Shown piece by piece: positions 6,289-13,271 of a stretch of 40,095 nucleotides of DNA. The notes beneath the pieces are model-generated. The model searched no databases. It saw only the letters and a list, made by a program, of their open reading frames with translations, and was not told the DNA's origin. This stretch comes from a virus. The stretch spans positions 1 to 40,095 of IMG/VR virus record IMGVR_UViG_3300027796_000021; one strand, given 5' to 3'. A program made the position numbers and the translations under genes. The number at the start of each line of letters is the position of its first letter. Positions within the stretch are counted from its first letter, which is position 1.

Positions 6289-6774
6289 TTATCCTTTCTG
6301 ATTACAAGGTTTAAATTCTCCACAAATCCCATTCCGATATTTGCACATAGGAATCATAGCATCACTTAATTCAGGATCAATTTCATGAATTTTATCTTTT
6401 AATTCACTCATAAATTCACGAGTCTTATCTTCGGCCTTATTGCAAAGCCTTTTATGTGACCAATCCATAATATGTTGTGCATTGAACATGAAGAACATCT
6501 TCCTTATGGAATCTCTTGTATGAGTTTTTGCAGAGCCAATATCAGGTCTGCCAGATTCGATCAAGAACAAAGCACCATTCTTATCATGAGTCCTCATCTG
6601 CATGGCAACACTATAGGGAACTTCACAAAAGCAAGCATACCATTGAGTTCTTATAGGAGTATGACCAGATTTGATCCACTTTGCATAAGATGCTTTCATC
6701 TCTACTCCAAATACAAATTCAACAGCTTCTTTCATGAGAGAAATATCAGTAACTTTTTTAACTACAATGTTCAC
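6289..6774 (-). CDS. thyX: ThyX-like protein, 161 aa
   Basis: It resembles phage versions of flavin-dependent thymidylate synthase. RTQWYACFCEVPYSVAMQMR leads into THDKN, then ESGRPD, then the helix FNAQHIMDWSHKRLCNKAED and DPELSDAMIPMCKYRNGICG. The NxQHxxDxSxKRLCxKA segment corresponds to the ThyX N-x-R...R-L helix. The canonical RHRxxSxxExSxR signature is altered (MRTHDKN, ESGRPD) and the length is below the usual 210-250. It may be a substrate-specialised relative (for example a deoxynucleotide methylase or hydroxymethylase) or inactive. The start is GTG at 6774, overlapping the previous stop. Family call good, activity uncertain. Confidence 0.7.
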   Translation of the reverse strand: MNIVVKKVTDISLMKEAVEFVFGVEMKASYAKWIKSGHTPIRTQWYACFCEVPYSVAMQMRTHDKNGALFLIESGRPDIGSAKTHTRDSIRKMFFMFNAQHIMDWSHKRLCNKAEDKTREFMSELKDKIHEIDPELSDAMIPMCKYRNGICGEFKPCNQKG

Positions 6775-7082
6775 TTATCAGTTTCAACCTTCTTATGATT
6801 TTTTTCGAAAATATCAGGTGAATTGGCATAAAATTCTCCATAAGCACCTTTAATAATAAAATCACCTTGAACTGCAAGATGATCTCCTTCAAATGTATGA
6901 AGAATCAATCCAATACGCTGGTCAGTAAGGTTTTCATCCTTGAAGGGATTATCAGAATATTCTGAACTATTTTTTCTTACCCACACACCTTTTCCAAAGG
7001 CGGCTGGACTTACAAAATTGCAAATCTCTTCCCAAGTATTCCAATCAAGTTTAACAGCTTCAACAGCAACCAAATATTTCAT
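6771..7082 (-). CDS. hypothetical phage protein with GDxIIKGxxGEFY motif, 103 aa
   Basis: The segment ILHTFEGDHLAVQGDFIIKG then AYGEFYANSPDIFEKNH is a pattern found in many small phage proteins, loosely PGDYG-like, of unknown role. The N-terminus (MKYLVAVEAVKLDWNTWEEI) is strand then helix. ATG at 7082 follows AAGGAG, and the end overlaps the ThyX-like start by four bases, showing tight coupling. Confidence 0.75.
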   Translation of the reverse strand: MKYLVAVEAVKLDWNTWEEICNFVSPAAFGKGVWVRKNSSEYSDNPFKDENLTDQRIGLILHTFEGDHLAVQGDFIIKGAYGEFYANSPDIFEKNHKKVETDK

Positions 7083-7096
7083 TTCAAATTTTCTCC

Positions 7097-7432
7097 TTAT
7101 TTTTCAAGTTCTTCAGTCAACTCATTCAATCTTTTCTGCAAATCTTCATTTTCCATATATTCAAAATTAAAGGGCTTATCATATTTCTCACATCTGAGCA
7201 ATGGAACAAAAGTTCCATACGGAACACCTGTATTCCAATGAAGTTCAGAATCTATGAAAGTTGTTTGGAACTTATATCTTTCTCCATAAAATTTTCCATC
7301 CACATAAAAAGCTACATCAAAGTTCCTGCCAATCCCTGCATAAATATATCCATCTTCACATGAATCAATGGGAATCAATTCACCAGATTTATTATATTCT
7401 TCTAAAACTTTCATATACAATTCTTTACTCAT
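7097..7432 (-). CDS. hypothetical protein, 111 aa
   Basis: The product is unknown. It has an N-terminal helix (ELYMKVLEEYNKSGE), a beta-rich middle (YIYAGIGRNFDVAFYVDG) and a C-terminal coiled-coil-like helix (NEDLQKRLNELTEELEK) that suggests oligomerisation. ATG at 7432 follows GAAGGG, which overlaps the stop of the dUTPase-like gene only a few bases upstream. Confidence 0.72.
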   Translation of the reverse strand: MSKELYMKVLEEYNKSGELIPIDSCEDGYIYAGIGRNFDVAFYVDGKFYGERYKFQTTFIDSELHWNTGVPYGTFVPLLRCEKYDKPFNFEYMENEDLQKRLNELTEELEK

Positions 7433-7437
7433 GATAT

Positions 7438-7842
7438 TTACCCTTCATCCTTAATAAAAAATACTTCTGGAATTTTATGAACAATACCTTGAAGAATCTT
7501 ATCACCCTTTTTGATTGTATAACTATACAATCCATAATTTATAAGAAGAGCTGTAATTTCTTTTTTATTATTTGAATGAATTACTTCAATTCCATTTGCA
7601 AGTCCAATCCAGTTACTGAAGGAAATATCAGGACGAATAATCACTTCCATATTATATCCTTCAGGAAGTTCAACATAAACTCCTGTATGAACATGTTGAA
7701 CAGATCGTGCAGGAATAATAACAGTTTCAGAAGAGAATAAATCCCATCCATGTTCACTTGTCAATTTCTTAGGAATTGGAATTTCACATCCTTCGACAAA
7801 GCTATATTTAATCCTTACTTTTTTCTTAAAATCAAAAAACAT
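7438..7842 (-). CDS. dUTPase-fold protein with degenerate catalytic motifs, 134 aa
   Basis: The motif order of a trimeric dUTPase is visible: HGWDLFSSE (motif 1, Asp kept), EVIIRPDISFSNWIGLANG (motif 2, RPD in place of RSS), GIEVIHSNNKKEI (motif 3, His where the catalytic Asp of VIDxDYxGEI normally is) and KGDKILQGIV (motif 4, GDRIAQ). The glycine-rich C-terminal motif 5 is absent. It therefore keeps the fold but probably not dUTP hydrolysis. It could bind nucleotide or signal, or use another substrate. AAGGAG lies before ATG at 7842. Confidence 0.82.
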   Translation of the reverse strand: MFFDFKKKVRIKYSFVEGCEIPIPKKLTSEHGWDLFSSETVIIPARSVQHVHTGVYVELPEGYNMEVIIRPDISFSNWIGLANGIEVIHSNNKKEITALLINYGLYSYTIKKGDKILQGIVHKIPEVFFIKDEG

Positions 7843-7843
7843 T

Positions 7844-8062
7844 TTAAATCATCTCCTTAACATAAACTAGTGCATCTTTACCACAAAAGAACGAACCATC
7901 CACTTCAATGATAGGCAAACTCTTCATTCCGCTTTTATTTGCAATCTCAAGTGCCTCTGGCGAGGATACATCATAAACAGTATACTCTTTACCCTTAGAA
8001 TTCAAAGTAAGTTTAACATACTTGCAAATGCCACAGGAAGAGCTTGTAACTAGATTAATCAT
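7844..8062 (-). CDS. glutaredoxin-like protein, 72 aa
   Basis: It has a thioredoxin fold of minimal length. The N-terminal strand leads into SSSCGICKYVK (active site Cys10 and Cys13), then a helix, then GMKSLPIIEVDG with the cis-Pro loop and a final helix. The size matches NrdH/phage glutaredoxins. It is a cytoplasmic dithiol reductant. Class III reductase (nrdD downstream) uses formate instead, so the partner may be a host reductase or another thiol enzyme in this cluster. GAGAGG lies before ATG at 8062. Confidence 0.88.
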   Translation of the reverse strand: MINLVTSSSCGICKYVKLTLNSKGKEYTVYDVSSPEALEIANKSGMKSLPIIEVDGSFFCGKDALVYVKEMI

Positions 8063-8077
8063 TTATACCTCTCTTGT

Positions 8078-8326
8078 TTAAAATTTAATATTATCCAATT
8101 CAGTAATACACTTCTTGCACAAGGTTGCATCATGATGCCTTTTCTTATATCCGCAATCCAGTTGAATTGCATATTCAGAATGACACCTATCACATAGGAA
8201 GGGAGTATCACTTGATTCAATAAACATCCTTTTAATAACTTTTACCTTCCCATCCAGTTCATCTTTTACAAAACACTCATCAAAAGCACATTGAAAATTA
8301 CCACTTTCTTCACAAACTTTAATCAT
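8078..8326 (-). CDS. cysteine-rich putative zinc protein, 82 aa
   Basis: The pairs LCDRCHSEY and LCKKCITEL are separated by about 20 residues containing DCGYKKRHHD. This is consistent with a two-knuckle zinc ribbon (C-x2-C...C-x2-C) in the C-terminal half. Two further Cys lie in the N-terminal third. No enzymatic motif is seen. GGAG lies before ATG at 8326, and the end of the preceding gene overlaps this start. A small nucleic-acid or protein-binding adaptor is likely. Confidence 0.72.
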   Translation of the reverse strand: MIKVCEESGNFQCAFDECFVKDELDGKVKVIKRMFIESSDTPFLCDRCHSEYAIQLDCGYKKRHHDATLCKKCITELDNIKF

Positions 8327-8571
8327 ATTTCAACTCCGCTACAATTTGAATCTGTCAATGCAGAATAATACCCGTTAAAAAAAGCATCATACTCTTTCAG
8401 CTCATATCCGTTAATCAGATAATCCCGTTTTGTAATGATATGCTCAATATAATCATTCACACTGGATTTCTTTGCATAACGGTTGCAAGATTGCTGAATC
8501 CTTACTTCCAGCTCATGAACTCCTCCACAAGCTTTGCAAATCTCATAAATTGTTTTTTTATCTTCTTCCAT
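8323..8571 (-). CDS. hypothetical protein with N-terminal CxxC, 82 aa
   Basis: It contains ICKACGG near the N-terminus (a single zinc knuckle), followed by a helix (EVRIQQSCNRYAKKSSVNDY) and an aromatic-rich C-terminal half. The function is unknown. AGGAGAG lies before ATG at 8571. Its 3' end overlaps the next start by four bases. Confidence 0.7.
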   Translation of the reverse strand: MEEDKKTIYEICKACGGVHELEVRIQQSCNRYAKKSSVNDYIEHIITKRDYLINGYELKEYDAFFNGYYSALTDSNCSGVEI

Positions 8572-8595
8572 TATCTCTCCTATATAAAAGTTTAT

Positions 8596-9111
8596 TCAGG
8601 CTATAAAATTGTTTTTACAAATCTCAATGGTCATGATTTTGAATACCCACTCATTAATCACACTGTTGATATAGTAATCAGAAGTTATGAACTCCTTATA
8701 ATCAAAATAATCCCATCCAACATGATTCAAAACGAGGCTCAATCCAATGGCAACAGAGCGTGACATTCCTTTAAAGCAGTTGATATGCAGTAACATATGA
8801 TTAGTATCGTATACTTTATGATGAGCTATTAAATTAGCCGAAACAAAATTGTAAACATCATCAGCCATATTCTTATTGAACAATACAGGATTTCTTGTCA
8901 GAAATTCATTTTCATAGTAAGGATGGCAGAGATGATTATCAATCAGAAATGGAGTTACATCATCAAACTGAAGATTCAGAACATTATACTCAGCAGGAAC
9001 TACACTCTCATATCCAATATCATAGACACTGATGATTGGTTCATTGTGGGGAATTGTATGATTATTTACTGCCTCCTCCATCTCTTTTCTCGAATAAATT
9101 TTTATTCTCAT
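8596..9111 (-). CDS. tyrosine/dual-specificity phosphatase-like protein, 171 aa
   Basis: The P-loop NCFKGMSRSVA fits the CX5R(S/T) signature of cysteine-dependent phosphatases (Cys112, Arg118), preceded by the usual hydrophobic strand (MLLHI). An Asp-rich turn (FDDVTP, about 50-54) could supply the general acid. The N-terminus has SRKEMEEAVNN and a VYDIGYES segment typical of phage dual-specificity phosphatases. The start is ATG at 9111, because AAGGAG lies 8 bases upstream. A GTG 36 bases earlier lies inside the -10 box and cannot be used. As the first gene after the early promoter it would be made immediately. It may act on host phosphoproteins or on a small phosphorylated substrate. Confidence 0.8.
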   Translation of the reverse strand: MRIKIYSRKEMEEAVNNHTIPHNEPIISVYDIGYESVVPAEYNVLNLQFDDVTPFLIDNHLCHPYYENEFLTRNPVLFNKNMADDVYNFVSANLIAHHKVYDTNHMLLHINCFKGMSRSVAIGLSLVLNHVGWDYFDYKEFITSDYYINSVINEWVFKIMTIEICKNNFIA

Positions 9112-9138
9112 CAATCTTCTCCTTTCTTTTCTTGATGT

Positions 9139-9166
9139 AATATACACCGGTAGAAACCATTGTCAA
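9139..9166 (-). promoter_or_regulatory. leftward early promoter
   Basis: The minus strand has TTGACA (9161-9166), a 16-base spacer and TATATT (9139-9144), a near-perfect sigma70 promoter. The predicted start near 9132 leaves about 20 bases of leader. It drives the leftward gene run down to about 4487. It lies back to back with the rightward promoter at 9220-9247. Confidence 0.85.
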
Positions 9167-9219
9167 GCATCATTTTTAGTAATTTTTCAATTATTTTTCA
9201 ATTATTTTTAATTTTTCAC

Positions 9220-9247
9220 TTGAATTTTGTACAAACCGTGCTATATT
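9220..9247 (+). promoter_or_regulatory. rightward promoter P1, extended -10
   Basis: TTGAAT (9220-9225), 16-base spacer, TATATT (9242-9247) preceded by GTGC/CGTGC, which supplies the TG of an extended -10. Transcription would start near 9254, giving a leader of about 130 bases to the ATG at 9386. Confidence 0.85.
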
Positions 9248-9275
9248 ATATATAAAGAAGAATTAATAGTATATT

Positions 9276-9342
9276 ATTGATTCAGGTAAAACGGAAACTA
9301 GAACCGTTGACGGGTTAGTCCTTCTTCCCATCCTGAATCAAT
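9276..9342 (+). promoter_or_regulatory. structured mRNA leader of the 617-residue gene
   Basis: An 11-bp perfect outer stem joins ATTGATTCAGG (9276-9286) to CCTGAATCAAT (9332-9342) and encloses 45 bases. Inside, AACGG (9290-9294) and CCGTT (9304-9308) form a 5-bp hairpin with a 9-base loop. ACTA in that loop could pair with TAGT at 9316-9319 (pseudoknot). GGG 9312-9314 and CCC near 9327-9329 give another stem. A short U-run (9343-9346) follows the outer stem, so a weak attenuator or a ligand-sensing leader is possible. I do not match it to any known riboswitch. Confidence 0.6.
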
Positions 9343-9385
9343 TTTTAATAAAATTTAGAAGGACATAGTTAAAAAGGACATAGAA

Positions 9386-11239
9386 ATGATAAAGCATCCG
9401 TTCATAACAAAAGCATCTTCATATAAGTTTACTCGCCAGAATGTTGCATTCAAAGTTTTTCAAAAGAAAAAACGCAAGGAATGCAGAGACAGAGCTTATG
9501 CGTTTGTTTCCTACATTGATACCAAAACTTCCTATGATGACCTTGCCTATTCCAAAAAGAAACCTGTGGATTTGAATTATGAAATCCTTGATAAGTATTT
9601 TGGAAGCAAGCATACTTGTGAAGCAACTAAGAAAATTCTTCGTGAAATCGAAATTCTTAAAATTACCAAAGGTGTGAAAGTTTCTTCTTATGGTTACAAC
9701 TCCACTTTTTATGATCCTTCGGTAGAGATGTGCAAAGAATCGGCGAAAACCTATATTGATGAATTGCCAGATTCAGAAAATATCCTTAAATATTTACATG
9801 AACTTGAAGATATTATCAGTGATTACTATGAGAAACATAAAAAAGAAAATCCTGAAGAGTATAAAAAGCTTGATGAAGAGTATCATGAAGTCTGGTTCAA
9901 TGCAGATACCGCAGATAAAATCACTCAGAAAAAGTTTGGTGTTACTTATGCTTATACCAAAGAGAATTTCATGGAGTTCAGAAAGAAATATCCTAAAGAA
10001 GCTATCAGAATGTCTTTAATCCATGCTGCTGAAGAAAGCCTCAATGGAAAGAAGTATAAAACAAAGATTGCTCATGGAAGAGCTTACAACTATATTCATA
10101 CTCTTCCTAAGGATTATAGAGACTGCCTTGAAAATAACCATGAACAGATTGTGGAAGCTTCTGATGTTCATGCTATGTTTGTCCTGATTATGCTTTCCTG
10201 TGCATTTGTATACTTTGAAGAAAGAAAAGACAGAAAAGGAATGAAGGAAGTTTCAGAAGCTCTTCTCTTTTTCACAAACGCTGAAAATGACTTATATAAC
10301 TATATCGCTGAAAATTCTGATAACTCTATTCTATACTCTATATATAATGATAAGGACTCGATCCGTAAAGATGCCAAGAAATCATTACTCTCTTTTATGT
10401 TCTCTTCCAATTCTCAGAGAAGATTGAAGGAAATGACTTATACTAAATTGGAACAAGCTCTTGGTCCAAAGAAAATTAAAAGTGCTATCAAGCACTCCAT
10501 AGAGATTAATAAACTTATGCAGGATTATTCTAATCCGTCTGACATTGTTCTAGATTATAAGTACGAGAAAGAATTCTCTCCAATTTTTAAATCTCATATC
10601 ATTAGTAATTATAAGAAGAATCTTGAAAGAAAAGAGAATGATTCTAAGAATAAAGATAGCAGGGGGGATACCATAGATAGCCATCCATACAGCGAACGTA
10701 AAATTGATAAAACATTTGTTTCCCTTTTTGATGCTATGGAGAACCGTTCTGCCGCCGAGAGAAAAGCCGATTATCTTTATATGAATTTCATGATTACTGC
10801 CGCTTTTTACCATCATATTGCTGATTCGGCTCTCCAAAAGTCCTTTAAAAAGTTCCGTGAGTTCCTAATTTTCTCTGCTGATGCCTGTAAAAAGGTTGAA
10901 GATATGAATTTGAAGCCTATTGTTAATAGATTAAAGTCTCTTGCCAAGCAAAAACGTCAAAAAGGACTGCTTACACCTGTACTTAAGTTTATGGCAAATC
11001 TTCCCCGATTGAATATGTCTATCATCTCTCAGAGGATTGAGTCTAAGATTATCATAGAACTCATTCTTCCGGCTCTCCGCAAGGCTTTCCCACAGTATAT
11101 ATGGATTTCCCTGCATGATGCTATTCTTTGCAGTAAAGGGGCTTTGAAATTCATTTCTGAAGAGGTTCTTAATAAAATGGTTTTTAATAGCATGTTGATT
11201 GTTTCCCGTGCTACTGTAAAATCTTCTGGAATTCTTTGA
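9386..11239 (+). CDS. putative polymerase-palm-like protein, 617 aa
   Basis: This is not a recognised named protein, but it has the motif order of family A/T7-like polymerase palms. GRAYN...LPKDYRDCL lies at 231-248. EASDVHAMFVLIML (257-270, Asp260) sits where motif A would be. DAKKSLLSFMFSS (Lys331/332) resembles motif B. QRIESKIIIELILPALR then ISLHDAI (His577-Asp578) resembles motif C. The same order occurs in a group of uncharacterised proteins I recall from Bacteroidetes and mobile elements. The length of 617 is short for PolA, and no 3'-5' exonuclease motifs were seen. It stands alone under its own promoter and structured leader, with two copies of AAGGACATAG just before the ATG. A replicative or RNA-making role is a hypothesis. 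A structural role cannot be excluded. Confidence 0.55.
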   Translation: MIKHPFITKASSYKFTRQNVAFKVFQKKKRKECRDRAYAFVSYIDTKTSYDDLAYSKKKPVDLNYEILDKYFGSKHTCEATKKILREIEILKITKGVKVSSYGYNSTFYDPSVEMCKESAKTYIDELPDSENILKYLHELEDIISDYYEKHKKENPEEYKKLDEEYHEVWFNADTADKITQKKFGVTYAYTKENFMEFRKKYPKEAIRMSLIHAAEESLNGKKYKTKIAHGRAYNYIHTLPKDYRDCLENNHEQIVEASDVHAMFVLIMLSCAFVYFEERKDRKGMKEVSEALLFFTNAENDLYNYIAENSDNSILYSIYNDKDSIRKDAKKSLLSFMFSSNSQRRLKEMTYTKLEQALGPKKIKSAIKHSIEINKLMQDYSNPSDIVLDYKYEKEFSPIFKSHIISNYKKNLERKENDSKNKDSRGDTIDSHPYSERKIDKTFVSLFDAMENRSAAERKADYLYMNFMITAAFYHHIADSALQKSFKKFREFLIFSADACKKVEDMNLKPIVNRLKSLAKQKRQKGLLTPVLKFMANLPRLNMSIISQRIESKIIIELILPALRKAFPQYIWISLHDAILCSKGALKFISEEVLNKMVFNSMLIVSRATVKSSGIL

Positions 11240-11247
11240 TAAAATGC

Positions 11248-11275
11248 TTGACTTTTAGAATTTGAACTATATATT
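11248..11275 (+). promoter_or_regulatory. rightward promoter P2
   Basis: TTGACT (11248-11253), 16-base spacer, TATATT (11270-11275). It lacks the TG of the extended -10 seen in the other rightward promoters. It drives the 166-residue gene and the heptosyltransferase-like gene. The -35 lies just after the stop of the upstream gene. Confidence 0.75.
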
Positions 11276-11301
11276 ATACAAAAATTAGAAAGGAAAGTAT
11301 T

Positions 11302-11802
11302 ATGAGCATTATGAAGTTTGAAGAGTTTAAGAAGGAAGTAAGTATTCTTGAAATGAGTTATTTGTGTTACAAGCAAGTTTCAAAAGTAGAGCAACGAACA
11401 GAAGAAGAATATCAATCAATAATTCTTGTTCAAAATTCTATTCGTATTGTAGCAGAGGATATTTGTTTCAAGCTTGGGGATGTTAATAAGATTTTTCTTT
11501 ATTGGGTATTTTCTGGTGAATTTGGAACAAAAGAAGAGAACTTGAATTTTTCTTCTGGAAAGAATATTCCTTCTGATTTGAAAGAACTTTATGATGTTTG
11601 TTGTAAATCTGATAAACCAGATTTGGAAGATTGGGATTCTATTTTGGAAAGTTATGTTGTTCCATTCGATTTGAATGAAGTTGCTAAAAATATTTTGAAG
11701 AATATTCCATATGAAACTTCTTATAAAGTTGTTTCTGATCTTTCCAAAGATTTTGCACTTAAAATGATTATGACTTATCAGACAAAATATTTGAAGGATT
11801 AA
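11302..11802 (+). CDS. hypothetical protein, 166 aa
   Basis: I do not recognise this protein. It is mostly helical and acidic, with no Cys pairs and no membrane segment, opening MSIMKFEEFKKEVSILEMSY. Helical stretches include EYQSIILVQNSIRIVAED and LSKDFALKMIMTYQ. A single-base gap separates its stop from the next start, so it is coupled to the heptosyltransferase-like gene, and a partner or regulator role for that enzyme is possible. AAAGGAAAG lies before ATG at 11302. Confidence 0.75.
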   Translation: MSIMKFEEFKKEVSILEMSYLCYKQVSKVEQRTEEEYQSIILVQNSIRIVAEDICFKLGDVNKIFLYWVFSGEFGTKEENLNFSSGKNIPSDLKELYDVCCKSDKPDLEDWDSILESYVVPFDLNEVAKNILKNIPYETSYKVVSDLSKDFALKMIMTYQTKYLKD

Positions 11803-11804
11803 TA

Positions 11805-13148
11805 ATGACTCCTGAAAAACTTAAGCAGATGGAAGAAAAAGGATTGGTTTTCATTGATCCTTCAAAAGTCTATAATTATGGTTCGTCCAGTGTATTTGTT
11901 GGTGATATTCCTCGATATAATGCTTTTGGAATGGTTTATTATGATTTCCTTAACGGATTGAGGATTATCTCTCTGGATCAGGATAATGAATATGATTATG
12001 AATTGTATGATGATTTTACAAATACTCTTATCAGTCGTGGAGTTTTGATTAAGAATGGAAAATTGGAAAGCCGTAGACGGCATTTTGTAAAATATAGGTT
12101 CAGGATTCTGAAAGAAGGAAAACTTCTATTCGAGCATACTATGGATTTGAAAGGAAAGAATGTTGTTATTTCTCTTCCTTTCTATAGTGGTATTGGAGAT
12201 GATATTGCTTGGTTCTCTTCGGTTCCAGAATTTCAGAAGAAGAATAAATGTCATGTTACAGTAGTTATGAAGTCTCTTACATCTCTCCTTTTTCAGAAAC
12301 AATATCCTGAGATTAAATTTGTTGAGAAAGTTGATACTACCAAAGAAGATTTCTATGCTATGTATATTCTGGCTCTTGACCAGAATCAGGATAATAAAGT
12401 AATGTTGGAACTTCCATTTGATTGGAGATTCGCAGGATTTGCAAATAGCATCCCCTATGCTCTTGGACTGATGGGTAATGTTCTTACCAGAGCAAAAGTT
12501 GATCTTTCTGCTCCGAGAATGATTAAGGATAAATATGTTTGCATTTCAGCAAAAGCGTCTAATGTGCAGAAACAATGGAATAATCCTAAAGGATGGAATT
12601 CTGTTATTTCTTTTTTGAAAAATGCTGGATATAGAGTTTTTATTATTGATGCTTCTAATAATGCAGATGAACAGACTTCTCCTTCTACCTGTCATTTTCC
12701 TGATAATGGAGCAGAAGATTTTACAGGTAAACTTCCATTGCAGGATAGATTGAATCTTATTAAGGATGCTGATTTCTTTATTGGATTATGTAGTGGGTTG
12801 TCTTGGCTATCTTGGCTTGCTAAAACTCCTACTGTTGTAATAGGAGGATTCTCTCATCCAGAAAACGAGTTTAAGACACCATACAGGGCAATTAACTGGC
12901 ACTTCTGCAATAGTTGCTGGTCTGATAAAATGCAAGCAGGATGCAAGCAGTTGGAAATTGAAGAAATCAAGCCTGAAGATATTTGTCCTAAGCATTTTAT
13001 GACTCCTCAAATGTTTCAATGCTCTGGAAGAATTACTGCTGAGCATGTGATTAATATTATTAAAACTATTCCAGAATTCAATGGAAAGATTTCTAGTGGA
13101 AGAAAAGAATTTAAGAGAGGATTGAAGAGCATAGAAATTAATAAATAA
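11805..13148 (+). CDS. BAHT-like heptosyltransferase (TibC/GT9-type), 447 aa
   Basis: It resembles the bacterial autotransporter heptosyltransferase (BAHT) family, such as TibC, which transfers heptose from ADP-heptose onto protein serines and binds iron through four Cys. The first Rossmann-like domain has SLPFYSGIGDDIAWFSSVPE at 123-142 (GIGD pattern). The second has ISAKASNVQKQWNNPKGW at 247-264 and GLCSGLSWLSWLAKTPTVVI at 327-346. The metal-site Cys are probably CNSC (368, 371), DICPKH (394) and FQCSGRIT (406), with Cys380 extra. The N-terminal 110 residues form a strand-rich accessory region. It may glycosylate a virion protein or a host surface protein. GAAGGA lies before ATG at 11805. 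Confidence 0.85.
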   Translation: MTPEKLKQMEEKGLVFIDPSKVYNYGSSSVFVGDIPRYNAFGMVYYDFLNGLRIISLDQDNEYDYELYDDFTNTLISRGVLIKNGKLESRRRHFVKYRFRILKEGKLLFEHTMDLKGKNVVISLPFYSGIGDDIAWFSSVPEFQKKNKCHVTVVMKSLTSLLFQKQYPEIKFVEKVDTTKEDFYAMYILALDQNQDNKVMLELPFDWRFAGFANSIPYALGLMGNVLTRAKVDLSAPRMIKDKYVCISAKASNVQKQWNNPKGWNSVISFLKNAGYRVFIIDASNNADEQTSPSTCHFPDNGAEDFTGKLPLQDRLNLIKDADFFIGLCSGLSWLSWLAKTPTVVIGGFSHPENEFKTPYRAINWHFCNSCWSDKMQAGCKQLEIEEIKPEDICPKHFMTPQMFQCSGRITAEHVINIIKTIPEFNGKISSGRKEFKRGLKSIEINK

Positions 13149-13184
13149 AATAAAAAATAAACATTTGTGTTACAGATTTAAGTG

Positions 13185-13240
13185 TCAAGCTCCTTATAAA
13201 AGATTTATATAAAATAAACAAATATAATGAGCTTGATTTT
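13185..13240 (+). terminator. probable terminator overlapping promoter P3
   Basis: TCAAGCTC (13185-13192) pairs with GAGCTTGA (13229-13236), followed by TTTTTT. The loop is 36 bases, long for an intrinsic terminator, so confidence is moderate. The 3' arm and U-run contain the -35 box (TTGATT 13233-13238) of the next promoter. Confidence 0.5.
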
Positions 13241-13260
13241 TTGTAAAACAGTGCTATATT
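13233..13260 (+). promoter_or_regulatory. rightward promoter P3, extended -10
   Basis: TTGATT (13233-13238), 16-base spacer, TATATT (13255-13260) preceded by GTGC. It drives nrdG-nrdD. It partly overlaps the terminator arm upstream. Confidence 0.85.
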
Positions 13261-13271
13261 ATATAGTAATT

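Noticed and set aside
9112-9147. Upstream GTG start extending the phosphatase-like protein by 12 residues
   Set aside because: It overlaps the -10 box and lies before the expected transcription start; ATG at 9111 has AAGGAG.
13161-13188. Leftward promoter suggested by TTGACA-like TGTCAA at 13183-13188
   Set aside because: No -10 hexamer 16 bases downstream and no leftward gene there.
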